24,580 bases of DNA from CAZNFR01 sp964572225. GTDB lineage: Bacteria; Bacteroidota; Bacteroidia; Bacteroidales; GCA-2748055. Made by a program: the position numbers and the translations under genes. Below the pieces are notes generated by a model that was not told the origin of the DNA, did no database searches, and saw only the letters and a list, made by a program, of their open reading frames with translations. Location: positions 1 through 24,580 of the forward strand of contig CAZNFR010000055.1 in the NCBI GenBank assembly GCA_964572225.1, read 5' to 3'. This document shows, piece by piece, positions 1-8,431 of the stretch. Position 1 is the first letter of the stretch; each line of letters begins with the position of its first letter.

Positions 1-1
1 T

Positions 2-817
2 GATCCCCGAATGCCTACCATATCCGGTTTGAGAAGAAGAGGTTACACACCAGAATCCCTGAAAAATTTTGTAATAAAAGCCGGTGTGACCAAGGTTGAT
101 GGAGTAATCGATGTTGGATTACTTGAACATAGTGTAAGAGAAGATCTAAACAAAAAAGCACCCAGGGTAATGGCGGTCCTGGATCCTGTTAAACTGGTCA
201 TTACCAATTACCCGGAAAATAAGGAAGAAGAACTCGAAATCATCAATAATCCCGAAGATGATTCCATGGGAAACAGAATGATCCCCTTTTCCAGGGAAAT
301 CTACATTGAGAGAGACGATTTTATGGAAAATCCCCCAAAGAAGTTTTTCAGACTCGCCCCAGGCAGAGAGGTCAGACTCAAATCAGCCTATATTATTAAG
401 TGTGAGGAAGTCGTTAAGGATTCTATGGGAAATATTACCGAAATTCTCTGCACCTACGATCCGGAAACAAGATCGGGGGGAGATAATGCAAACCGTAAAG
501 TGAAATCAACCATTCACTGGGTTTCTGTAAAACATGCCTTGAAAGCGGAAGTGAGACTTTATGACCGCCTGTTTAATGATCCTGATCCCAATGGACATAA
601 AGAGCAGGATTTTCGGGAGTTTTTAAATCCAGAATCGCTTACCATCCTGGAAAATTGCTATGTAGAACCCTCCCTGAAAGAAAAGGAACCGCTGGATCAT
701 CTTCAGTTTCAGCGGATTGGCTACTTTAGTATAGATCCATTATCATCCCCGGACAAACCAATATTCAACAGGACAGTTTCATTGAGGGATAACTGGGCGA
801 AAATGAAGAATGTCTGA
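2..817 (+). CDS. glnS: Glutaminyl-tRNA synthetase, C-terminal part (5' truncated by window edge)
   Basis: This is the C-terminal 271 residues of a class Ic glutaminyl-tRNA synthetase, which charges tRNA-Gln with glutamine in the cytoplasm. The frame is open to the left edge and opens with D-P-R-M-P-T-I-S-G-L-R-R-R-G-Y-T, a strongly conserved GlnRS block after the nucleotide-binding fold. It is followed by the alpha-helical segment (VREDLNKKAPR, MAVLDPVKLVI) and the anticodon-binding beta-barrels (IPFSREIYIERDDF, FFRLAPGREVRLKSAYIIKC, STIHWVS). The catalytic HIGH and KMSKS motifs would lie upstream, outside the window. The C-terminal length fits the bacterial enzyme of about 550 residues. The ATG at position 11 is an internal methionine, not the start. 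No convincing hairpin terminator follows, only a short T-run near 838-845. Confidence 0.96.
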   Translation, partial: DPRMPTISGLRRRGYTPESLKNFVIKAGVTKVDGVIDVGLLEHSVREDLNKKAPRVMAVLDPVKLVITNYPENKEEELEIINNPEDDSMGNRMIPFSREIYIERDDFMENPPKKFFRLAPGREVRLKSAYIIKCEEVVKDSMGNITEILCTYDPETRSGGDNANRKVKSTIHWVSVKHALKAEVRLYDRLFNDPDPNGHKEQDFREFLNPESLTILENCYVEPSLKEKEPLDHLQFQRIGYFSIDPLSSPDKPIFNRTVSLRDNWAKMKNV

Positions 818-1157
818 TTATTTCCCTATCCTATGTGTTTTTTTTCATAATGTTCAGGGTACCAATTCTTTTTACCCGCAAAAGGATATTCTATTAATGA
901 TTGGAAGTTAATTTATTTCTGTTTAAGAAATATTTAACATCATTAAACGCTTATTTTCATCTTATCTTCAAAGAGGTATTTCCATATAATTTTTAAAATA
1001 CTTATTATCAATATTATATATAATAATTATCTTTCAATATTATTTATAATTTCTCTTGGTTTAAGTCTGGATCTCCATTTTATGTTTATTCAAAAATTTT
1101 ATAAGTTAAACAAAAACGACTAAAGGACGTTATCAATTATAATCAAAATTTGAAATT
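818..1157. other. AT-rich intergenic spacer between glnS and the FAS1 gene
   Basis: These 340 bases hold no supportable reading frame. The stretch from about 900 to 1060 is very AT-rich, with many short A/T runs. I see no tRNA cloverleaf or riboswitch-like fold. The only element I can point to is the candidate promoter near its right end, listed separately. Confidence 0.7.
1056..1088 (+). promoter_or_regulatory. Candidate Bacteroidota-type promoter of the FAS1 gene
   Basis: A TTG at 1056-1058 and TATGTTTA at 1081-1088 are separated by 22 bases. This resembles the Bacteroidota -33 (TTG) and -7 (TAnnTTTG) elements, with one mismatch in the -7 box. Transcription would start near 1094, leaving an untranslated leader of about 60 bases. 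The match is by eye in an AT-rich region, so chance occurrence is possible. Confidence 0.35.
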
Positions 1158-2497
1158 ATGAAAATTAAAACCTTTACACTCGTATCGAAAATACGAAGAC
1201 TGGTAAAACAAGCAACGGTTTTCGTATTTTTGTTTGGGGCTGTCACCCTGAATGTGCAGGCGCACACTGTATTTGCCGATGTGGCAGCAGATCCCGAACT
1301 ATCCATACTTGAAACAGCCCTGATAGCTGCCGGACTGGACGATGTTCTTAAAGGATCTGGTCCATTTACCATTTTTACTCCTACCGATGCTGCTTTTAAT
1401 GCACTTCCTGCCGGAGTTTTAGATGCTCTGCTGGCTGACCCGGAAGGAGCATTGAAAGATCTCTTGTTATATCATGTTCTGGGTGCCGATCTTACTACTA
1501 CCCAGTTTAGTGACGGACAGGAAATTGAGACTTTGCTTACGGGTAAATCCATTGAGGTTACGGTTGATGGCGGAAATTTTTTCATCAACGATGCTCAGAT
1601 CATTTCCGCGAACAAATTCGTGGACAATGGTAAGATGCATAAAATCAATGGAGTCCTCAGCATACCAACTACTACCGTAGTTGATATTATTGTCAACAGC
1701 CCGGATCACGAGACCCTGGAAGCAGCGGTCATTGCTGCCGAACTGGCCGATGATCTTTCCGCCGAAGGACCTTTCACCGTATTTGCTCCGANNNNNNNNN
1801 NNNNNNNNNNNNNNNNNNNNNNNNNNNNNNNNNNNNNNNNNNNNNNNNNNNNNNNNNNNNNNNNNNNNNNNNNNNNNNNNNNNNNNNNNNNGCCGAACTG
1901 GCCGATGATCTTTCCGCCGAAGGACCTTTCACCGTATTTGCTCCGACCGACGATGCATTTGCTGCTCTTCCGGCAGGAGTGCTGAACGACCTGTTGGCTG
2001 ATCCGACCGGAGACCTTGCCCAGATCCTTCTTTACCATGTGGTTGGAGCCAAGGCGCTTTCCACCGATCTGAGCAACGGACAAATGATCACTACCCTTCA
2101 GGGTAAGGATGTAACCGTGACCATCGAAGGTTCCGATGTATTCATCAACGATGCCCAGGTTACCGTAGCTAATATTGAAGCTGATAACGGCGTGGTGCAT
2201 GTGATTGATGCAGTTCTGACCATACCTACCGGAATTTTCAATAATTCTGTGGAGAATATGTTCAGGATCTATCCTAACCCTGCAACCGATATGGTAACTC
2301 TTGAGTTAACTAATACTGAAAGATTTACCGGAGGTGAAATTCAGATAATCCGAATGGACGGACGGGTCATAACTTCTATGGAAATTCTGAACACTACCAG
2401 AGAAATTGATCTCAGCAATTTCGATAATGGAGTATACTTTATCAGATTTTCTTCAGAAGGAAACAATTCCACCGAAAGACTCGTGCTTAAAAGATAA
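1158..2497 (+). CDS. Secreted fasciclin (FAS1) domain protein with T9SS sorting domain, interrupted by an assembly gap
   Basis: FAS1 domains mediate adhesion or surface interactions, and this protein should be exported and displayed or released by the type IX secretion system. A basic N-terminus and hydrophobic segment (residues about 15-35, ending VQA) form the signal peptide. FAS1 domain 1 covers about residues 37-171, with the family signatures GPFTIFTPTDAAF, LLLYHVL and NDAQI. A second copy begins at about 173 and runs into the N gap. Right of the gap the frame is shifted, but it continues the same FAS1 pattern (TDDAFAALPAGVL, ILLYHVV, VHVIDAVLTIP) and ends in a T9SS tail (FRIYPNPATDMV to ERLVLKR). 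The frame change is explained by the arbitrary gap length. Joining the identical 55-base flanks gives 1158-1791 plus 1947-2497, one open frame of 394 codons. The true number of FAS1 repeats is therefore uncertain. A strong terminator follows. Confidence 0.88.
1737..1946. repeat. 55-base perfect direct repeat bordering the assembly gap
   Basis: Copies are at 1737-1791 and 1892-1946. Both begin GCCGAACTGGCCGATGATCT and end TTTGCTCCGA, and they encode A-E-L-A-D-D-L-S-A-E-G-P-F-T-V-F-A-P of FAS1. The left copy ends at the last base before the N run and the right copy begins at the first base after it. This is what two contigs sharing a k-mer-length overlap look like. It could also mark true tandem near-identical FAS1 units. 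Confidence 0.95.
1792..1891. other. Assembly gap (100 N)
   Basis: Exactly 100 N lie inside the FAS1 gene. The round number suggests a scaffolding placeholder rather than a measured distance. The same 55 bases lie immediately on both sides, so the gap may be zero or negative in size. Confidence 0.97.
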
Positions 2498-2521
2498 ATT
2501 GTAACCAATAAGCATAGAAAT

Positions 2522-2550
2522 AAGCCGGGACTTTGTTCCCGGCTTTTTTT
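2522..2550 (+). terminator. Intrinsic terminator after the FAS1 gene
   Basis: A perfect 9-bp stem (AAGCCGGGA / TCCCGGCTT) with a 6-base loop is followed by a run of T. It lies 25 bases after the FAS1 stop codon. Confidence 0.92.
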
Positions 2551-2671
2551 GTGTCACAAAATAACTTCGAACTGGCAATTTCAATTCTGTATATGGCTAT
2601 ACTCTTTAGATAAATGGTATATATAACATTAAATGTAAGTAAAGCAAACATTTTTATTTGGTATTTGTTTG

Positions 2672-2700
2672 TTGATAAATTTTAATGCTATATAAGTTTA
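2672..2700 (+). promoter_or_regulatory. Candidate Bacteroidota-type promoter of the carbonic anhydrase gene
   Basis: TTG at 2672-2674 and TAAGTTTA at 2693-2700 are 18 bases apart. This fits the TTG / TAnnTTTG pattern with one mismatch. The predicted start lies only about 15 bases before the ATG at 2722. The match is visual and the region is AT-rich. Confidence 0.35.
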
Positions 2701-2721
2701 ACTAAAGAAGATTCAGAACCT

Positions 2722-3507
2722 ATGAAAAAGATGAATTTGTTTTCAGGAAAGGTAATCAGTTCCAATACAGGAATGTTTACCCGTTTTCTATCTCTCACCC
2801 TTGTTTTGGGGTTGGTGTTTTTTGCTTCCTGCAATATGGAAAGTAGCTCAGGAACAGAAGATTATGGTACGACAGAAGTTCTTGATGATTATGTGACTCA
2901 GGACAGCGAAAGTCAGGCTGCCATGTCTCCTGCAGAGGCGGTTCAGATTTTAAAAGAAGGGAATGCCCGTTTTGTAAATAAGGAGATGATCAACAGGGAC
3001 TACATTTCACAGGTACAGAAGACCAGCACTGGACAGTATCCTTTTGCAGCGGTTGTAAGTTGCATTGATTCGAGGATTCCCACAGAGATCGTTTTTGATC
3101 AGGGAGTTGGGGATATCTTTAATGCACGTATTGCTGGAAATTTTGTTAACACCGACATCCTGGGCAGTCTTGAATTTGCTGCTGCGGCAGCAGGTGCAAA
3201 AACGATTGTGGTGATGGGACACACTGCCTGTGGCGCAGTTAAAGGAGCAGTAGATGATGTTCAGTTGGGTAATCTCACTTCCATGCTTGATAACATTGAG
3301 CCTGCGATTAACGCAATAAGTGGAAAGGGAGAAAGAAGTTCTTCCAACAATGAGTTTGTTCAGGCTGTAGCAGACAAAAATGTGGAACTGACCATTGAAA
3401 AAATTAAGAGCGACAGTGAGGTTCTTGCCGGAATGATTGAAAAAGGAGAAATATCTGTAGTTGGAGCCATGTATGATGTGGCCACCGGCAAAGTAACATT
3501 TTTCTAG
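2722..3507 (+). CDS. Beta-class carbonic anhydrase, predicted lipoprotein
   Basis: Beta-carbonic anhydrases interconvert CO2 and bicarbonate at a zinc centre. The family residues are visible: Cys114-x-Asp116-Ser-Arg118 in VVSCIDSRIP, and His167-x-x-Cys170 in GHTACGAVKG, giving the Cys-His-Cys zinc ligands and the Asp-Arg dyad. The conserved FNARIAGNFV and GSLEFA blocks are also present. At 261 residues it is longer than the usual enzyme of about 200-220. The extra length is an N-terminal hydrophobic segment (about 20-36) ending in the lipobox FFASC, with the acylated cysteine at residue 37, followed by a Ser/Asp/Glu-rich linker. This places the enzyme outside the inner membrane, probably in the periplasm or at the cell surface. 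It stands alone between its own promoter candidate and a terminator and is convergent with the glucan locus. Confidence 0.93.
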   Translation: MKKMNLFSGKVISSNTGMFTRFLSLTLVLGLVFFASCNMESSSGTEDYGTTEVLDDYVTQDSESQAAMSPAEAVQILKEGNARFVNKEMINRDYISQVQKTSTGQYPFAAVVSCIDSRIPTEIVFDQGVGDIFNARIAGNFVNTDILGSLEFAAAAAGAKTIVVMGHTACGAVKGAVDDVQLGNLTSMLDNIEPAINAISGKGERSSSNNEFVQAVADKNVELTIEKIKSDSEVLAGMIEKGEISVVGAMYDVATGKVTFF

Positions 3508-3526
3508 AAAAGTATTCCTACTTGAG

Positions 3527-3555
3527 AACGCCGGTTAATTGCCGGCGTTTTTTTT
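3527..3555 (+). terminator. Intrinsic terminator after the carbonic anhydrase gene
   Basis: An 8-bp stem (AACGCCGG / CCGGCGTT) with a 7-base loop is followed by eight T. The end of the T-run also supplies the first bases of the reverse-strand stop codon of the GPH permease gene. The hairpin lacks a U-tract on the minus strand, so it is predicted to act mainly on plus-strand transcription. Confidence 0.9.
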
Positions 3556-4903
3556 ATCCTTCCCTTCTCTCGGCAAGCTCTTTTTCCATTCTGTCACAGG
3601 TTTTTTGATCGATGGTATAGAAGAAAAGGAGGATAGCGCATGACATGTACAATATTCCCGGAAATACTGAGATCATCATTTTGATCCCGGTAATGGTGTT
3701 TTCCGTTTGAATTTCATTGGGAACAAAATTATACACAGCCAGCAGCCATCCGGCCAATGCTCCACCTATGCCCCAACCTGCTTTTTGTGCAAAGGTAGCT
3801 GCCGAGAAAACCAGTCCGGTCGATCTTCTTCCGTGTTTCCATTCCGAATAGTCAGCCGTATCTGCAAGCATGGTCCATAGCAGAGGTACGGCAGGGGCAT
3901 AGGCGATTTTGGCAAGAATATTAAAGGTATAGATCAGCGCAATATTTTCCGTGGAGGGGAAATAAATAAGAATGAAAAATAATCCGGATAGCAGCGAGCT
4001 GGTGATAAAAACATTTCTTTTGCCGAATTTTCCAGCCAGGTATTTGGAGAAAGGAATGGTTGCGATGAGGGCTATAGTACCGGTTATATTGAATAATTGA
4101 ACACTTTCTTCCCTGCCAATGTAATACTTGAAATAGTAGGCTACGGAGAGGTTTTGCATGGCAAACATCACGAAGGAAATGATTCCGACAAAGAACAGGA
4201 TCACCCAGGGTCTGTTTCGAAGAAGGTTTCCGAAATCTTTTTTAAGGGAGTTCTGTTGTTCCTTCGGTGGGCTTACCCTTTCTCTGGTAGAGCTGAAGGT
4301 TATCATGAAAAGGATAAAACTGATAATGGCGAAAAGGATAAGGGTAATCTGATATCCTCTGGCAGTGTCGCCTTTTCCAAAGAAAAGGGCCAGGGTTAAT
4401 GCGGTACCCGAAACAATCAGTTGACCTGCGAAAGCGAAAACGAAACGGTAGGAATTAAGTCCGGCTCTTTCCAGTGAGTCGGATGTCATAACTGCCCCCA
4501 GCGATGAATAGGGTAGGTTAATCGCGGTGAATACGGTCATCAGCAGGAAATAGGTGATTCCTGCATAAACGATCTTGCCGGTTTCTCCAAAATCTGGGGT
4601 AGTAAATGTCAGTACTGCAAGAATGCTATAGGGGAGAGCCATCCAGAGTATGTAAGGACGGAATTTACCCCAGCGTGTTTGGGTGCGGTCGGCGATAATT
4701 CCCATGACCGGGTCGCTGATCATGTCCCAGACTCTGGCTATCAGCATGATGGTTCCTGCTGCAGCGGCCGGGATTCCAAAAGTATCGGTATAAAAAATCA
4801 GAATCCAGAAACCGACCATGTCCCACACAAAGTGGGACGCGGTATCGCCAACCCCATAACCTAATTTTTCCTTGAGCGATAATTTATGTCCTTTTGTTGC
4901 CAT
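3554..4903 (-). CDS. GPH-family (MelB-like) sugar:cation symporter
   Basis: This is a 449-residue inner-membrane permease of the glycoside-pentoside-hexuronide:cation symporter family (MFS_2 fold), with about 12 hydrophobic segments. Family signatures are the N-terminal KEKLGYGVGD...FYTDTFG, and ARVWDMISDPVMGIIADRT near residues 56-73. In the latter, Arg57, Asp60 and Asp64 have the same spacing as the MelB residues that bind cation and sugar. RWGKFRPYILW follows at about 78-88. The gene lies 38 bases behind the phosphorylase gene and is the last of the minus-strand run. Its likely cargo is therefore beta-glucan oligosaccharide or disaccharide for that cytoplasmic enzyme. The exact substrate cannot be read from the sequence. 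Confidence 0.9.
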   Translation of the reverse strand: MATKGHKLSLKEKLGYGVGDTASHFVWDMVGFWILIFYTDTFGIPAAAAGTIMLIARVWDMISDPVMGIIADRTQTRWGKFRPYILWMALPYSILAVLTFTTPDFGETGKIVYAGITYFLLMTVFTAINLPYSSLGAVMTSDSLERAGLNSYRFVFAFAGQLIVSGTALTLALFFGKGDTARGYQITLILFAIISFILFMITFSSTRERVSPPKEQQNSLKKDFGNLLRNRPWVILFFVGIISFVMFAMQNLSVAYYFKYYIGREESVQLFNITGTIALIATIPFSKYLAGKFGKRNVFITSSLLSGLFFILIYFPSTENIALIYTFNILAKIAYAPAVPLLWTMLADTADYSEWKHGRRSTGLVFSAATFAQKAGWGIGGALAGWLLAVYNFVPNEIQTENTITGIKMMISVFPGILYMSCAILLFFYTIDQKTCDRMEKELAERREG

Positions 4904-4941
4904 TGCTTATAATTTTTACTCCAAATTATTTCTGGATTTCG

Positions 4942-7900
4942 CTATAGCAGATCAAACGTAACTTCGATCTTTTCAAGTTCAGAATTCCGTTGAAAGATCA
5001 TTTCACTTACGCTTCGGGGTAAGCTTCTGTCTGTTGCAGTTTCTGTTTCCCCGTTTTTTAGTCTCACAAGAATCTCCTCTTTCTTAGCTGCGGAATAGAC
5101 AACCGGAACCTGGCCGAAGGTAAAAGCAAGCATGTTCTTATTCAGGGAAATCTCCGCCGCTTTTCCTTCTAAAGAATAATAATGGAACACAGCCGGTTCT
5201 TTCAAAAATTCTTTCTTGTTAAGAATGGAAGGATCAAAATGGATCCTACCTTCCTTTAATCTCAGACCCAGCTCCCCAAAGCGGGAGATGATATCTTCCT
5301 TTACCTGCCCGGTGAGTCCGGGTTGCTTCACTCCGGATCCGCCCGGAGTATGGGAATAGGCATCAAAAGGAAAGGCTCCATATAAGCCGGGAGATTTATT
5401 CAGGCCGATACCGGCTTTAATTTCATAATAATGATCGGTTAGTCTGCCGGTTATTTCTGGGCTGGATCCTGTTTCCACTGCTTCGAACAAGCATTCCTGA
5501 ACAGCCAGTAAAAGCTTGGAGACCATATGCCAGTATATGGAACCCAAGCCCTCATATCCAAAAAAGGTTCCTGAACGGCCCGTGAAAGAAGCATGATCAA
5601 AGGTGTTTTCGTACAGTTCCAGAATGTTGTTTTTTTCCTCTTCAGTTATTTTACCGGGGTATTTCTTCATAATATGATCAAGCCTGGATCTCAGTACTCC
5701 TGCATTTCTGAAGGAGGGATGAAAATAGAGTCCCTTTTCACCTTTCCTGAATAGCTTTGCCTCTTCATTTCGGAGGAGGAAGTCCTGAATGCCTGATTCT
5801 GAAATCTTTTTTTCATCCACTAATCCTTTTTCCAGGAAGCGCGGCAGCTCTCTGTCAGGATATAACATGTAGCTATACTGATCTTCCCTGTACATTTGAC
5901 TTTCCTTGAGTGCATCAAGAAGTTGAAGACTTTCCTGCGGATTCAGAACCCCGCTGCTCAGCACTGCCACCTGCCCCTCCAGCATTTCATAAAGATGGCG
6001 GATGTGGATTTCCTTCTCTTTGAAGCTTACCAGATTATAGGAATGGAATAGACCGTCTTTACGCTGATTCCTCCGTATGGTCGATTCGATAAACTTTTGG
6101 GTAAGAGTAAGAAAATCGAGAAGATCCTGGCCATTGACCAGTTTGAGGGCACCACTGAAGGATGAAGAATAGATCCGGTTGCGGTATTTCTCATGAGCCT
6201 TACCCATTCCATCGGTAAATTGCTTTCTGATTCCCGGGGAGAAACCTTTATCCAGGTCTTTTTCTGTAGCTTGAAATATGTTTTTGATGTCGTTAAGAAG
6301 GCTGCAAACTTCTTCAGAAATGGGGAAGTCGGACTTGGGTGTTTTTTGCAGGACCTTAAGCCAGAAATGTACAAAACGTCTCAGGTAATATACGGTTACC
6401 ATGGAGCTTCCCTTTCCGACCAGAGCATTATTGGCATCATTCCATTCCGGTCGTTGGGTATTCAGCCAAATGCCGGCATCGGGAATAAAATTGGAAAGTT
6501 TGGCAAGAAGAGTGACCAAAATTTTTTCCATCATGGAAACCCTGTGTATATCTTCGCTTTGACTCTTTCGCAGCAGAACGGCATCGGCCCCCTGGCTTTT
6601 CATATTTTTTTTAAGAAGATCGCTGAGTTCTGAGTCAAACAGGATGGTATTGTGTGGATCATAGAGAATATCGTCATAAGTTCGGATCCGGTAAGGAACA
6701 TTCGTATAGACGAAGAACTCTTTTTTTAAAAGTCCGGAAAGTTTCCCTGGATTTACATGTTCTTGCAATTCAAGCAATTTCAGCAAATAGATGATCTGAT
6801 GATCACCCCAGTACCCTATGAATGCCCATGGACTATCGGGATCGGGACTTTCCCAGTCAATTCCTTCCCGGGTGATCCGGTAAGGATTATAACCGTCGGC
6901 CGTGGAAGCATTCAGAAACCGGGTTATCATACTTTCGGTATAGCCGGGGAACGACCATGCCAGGGCTTCCCAATTCTGAAAAATATCTCTCCAGTTTCCT
7001 TCATAGTGGTAATTAGGAGAACCGTTTTCGTTTTTACCCGGAAGGGAAAAATTGTTCCAGGGGCGGCTGGGATCCCCGTGCCGACGACTGAATCCCAGGG
7101 GAAGGTATTCGTAAATAATTCTGGAAAGGTCGGGATTATTGATTTTTTCGGCCCAATTGAAAAGCTTTGTACGTGTTAGTTTTCCCGGCAGCTCCAAAAG
7201 GGGTTTTTCAAACTGATTTGCGATGGAGGGATTAATCTGACGAAGGTAATTTTTGAGATCCCGGGCATCTACATCATAATTTTCAAAGAAAATACCTCCC
7301 CTCATCGCATTATAAAGGGTGTTGGAGGAATGCCTGGAAGTGCATATGGTGCAATCGGTTAATTGCAATCCATCGGAGGATGAAATTATTTTTTTCAGTC
7401 TTTCCGCATTCTGCTCAATATCATTCTGAATATTTTCAATCAGCTCAGGTTCTTCCAGGATCTGTTTGTGAAGATTCCAGACGCTCGCTGCATCAAGGTT
7501 GACATCTGCCACCAGCATCCACTCCTCTTCTTTCTCAGCAGGCAGGTTCAATTCCCGGTAGATCGAGTAAAATCCACGGGAAGCGCGGATATCGAATTCG
7601 GTTTCCGGTTTTTTGCCCTTCAAAAATTTATTCAATTGTTTTTCAGATAGCAATACAACGGGTTCGCCTGCCCCTAAATAAAGGACGGTATTTGCAAGCA
7701 GAGCTTCGCTGGGCTCGGGACGGTCAACAGGCACGGAACTCAGGGTAAAGAGTCCGATCCTGCTTTCTTCCAGAAGTTCACTCTTCTTATAGGCATCCAG
7801 AAGATTGCTGAATTCATTCTGAAAGGCATAGCTTGCGCCTGGGGGCAGGATATTACCGATACCATCCAGCATCCTGATTTTCAGGGATTCGGTTTCAAGA

Positions 7901-8400
7901 TTACGAATGCCTGAACTTTTTACAAAGCCATACCGGTCGCTGTTACTCCATTCATAATGAAATTCGAGACCGAGATCGTGGTTGATCTCCTGGAACCGTA
8001 TCTTATTTCCTGTGAGATTCTTATAGATTATTTTTTCGGTATGGTAAAGGTTCTGATCCCGTTTTTGAAAGGGTTCCCAAAGGAATTCCTGAGCATTTTT
8101 TTCAGCAATTATATAGGTTCTGCTCCCGGTAATGCCATGATAGTCATGAATTTTATCGTCTGTGTAATAGGGGAACAGTGCATTATCCCTGTTCTTTCTT
8201 CCGGCGGTCAGAGAGCCATTGCTGGAGATATACATCCACTGATCCGAGGGGCTTACTACGCTGACAAAGAAATCATCCATGCCATCGTAGTTATGGATGC
8301 TGTAATATTTCTCACCTTTGATTTCAAGGAACCTACCCTCCACCTTTCTGTTATTTTCCGGGTGAAGGGGTTTGCCGGTAAAGTTGGAGGATTTTTGCAT
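4942..8400 (-). CDS. Large cytoplasmic glycoside phosphorylase, GH149-like (GH94-related), probable beta-1,3-oligoglucan phosphorylase
   Basis: This 1152-residue enzyme should cleave beta-glucosidic bonds with inorganic phosphate, releasing glucose-1-phosphate and saving one ATP per bond. There is no signal peptide, so it is cytoplasmic. The (alpha/alpha)6 catalytic region carries YHYEGNWRDIFQNWEALAWS (about 465-483), YNPYRITREGIDW and WAFIGYWGDHQ (about 504-534). R-P-E-W-N-D-A-N-N-A-L follows (650-660), in which Asp655 aligns with the general-acid Asp of the GH94 'DWND' motif. The C-terminal half has GTFFGYEGLGSIYWHM and TPGGSGVKQPGLTGQ, a glycine-rich block typical of this phosphorylase group near the phosphate site. 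The length exceeds ordinary GH94 cellobiose or laminaribiose phosphorylases (about 800-900) and matches GH149 or GH161 (about 1100 or more). Together with a GH16 laminarinase this favours beta-1,3-oligoglucan phosphorylase. The family number is an inference. It starts 31 bases behind the lipoprotein glycosidase gene. Confidence 0.82.
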   Translation of the reverse strand: MQKSSNFTGKPLHPENNRKVEGRFLEIKGEKYYSIHNYDGMDDFFVSVVSPSDQWMYISSNGSLTAGRKNRDNALFPYYTDDKIHDYHGITGSRTYIIAEKNAQEFLWEPFQKRDQNLYHTEKIIYKNLTGNKIRFQEINHDLGLEFHYEWSNSDRYGFVKSSGIRNLETESLKIRMLDGIGNILPPGASYAFQNEFSNLLDAYKKSELLEESRIGLFTLSSVPVDRPEPSEALLANTVLYLGAGEPVVLLSEKQLNKFLKGKKPETEFDIRASRGFYSIYRELNLPAEKEEEWMLVADVNLDAASVWNLHKQILEEPELIENIQNDIEQNAERLKKIISSSDGLQLTDCTICTSRHSSNTLYNAMRGGIFFENYDVDARDLKNYLRQINPSIANQFEKPLLELPGKLTRTKLFNWAEKINNPDLSRIIYEYLPLGFSRRHGDPSRPWNNFSLPGKNENGSPNYHYEGNWRDIFQNWEALAWSFPGYTESMITRFLNASTADGYNPYRITREGIDWESPDPDSPWAFIGYWGDHQIIYLLKLLELQEHVNPGKLSGLLKKEFFVYTNVPYRIRTYDDILYDPHNTILFDSELSDLLKKNMKSQGADAVLLRKSQSEDIHRVSMMEKILVTLLAKLSNFIPDAGIWLNTQRPEWNDANNALVGKGSSMVTVYYLRRFVHFWLKVLQKTPKSDFPISEEVCSLLNDIKNIFQATEKDLDKGFSPGIRKQFTDGMGKAHEKYRNRIYSSSFSGALKLVNGQDLLDFLTLTQKFIESTIRRNQRKDGLFHSYNLVSFKEKEIHIRHLYEMLEGQVAVLSSGVLNPQESLQLLDALKESQMYREDQYSYMLYPDRELPRFLEKGLVDEKKISESGIQDFLLRNEEAKLFRKGEKGLYFHPSFRNAGVLRSRLDHIMKKYPGKITEEEKNNILELYENTFDHASFTGRSGTFFGYEGLGSIYWHMVSKLLLAVQECLFEAVETGSSPEITGRLTDHYYEIKAGIGLNKSPGLYGAFPFDAYSHTPGGSGVKQPGLTGQVKEDIISRFGELGLRLKEGRIHFDPSILNKKEFLKEPAVFHYYSLEGKAAEISLNKNMLAFTFGQVPVVYSAAKKEEILVRLKNGETETATDRSLPRSVSEMIFQRNSELEKIEVTFDLL

Positions 8401-8431
8401 AAGAATCGGTTTTGAAAATATCCATTTCCCG

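Noticed and set aside
1706..2200. Long minus-strand open frame across the FAS1 gene and the gap
   Set aside because: It is the reverse-strand shadow of the FAS1 coding repeats, runs through N, and its product has no domain features.
7957..8415. 152-codon plus-strand frame antisense to the phosphorylase
   Set aside because: It overlaps a well-supported gene, has no recognisable domain, and is expected by chance opposite a long coding region. The same applies to the frames at 6193-6633, 6757-7179 and 8558-9097.
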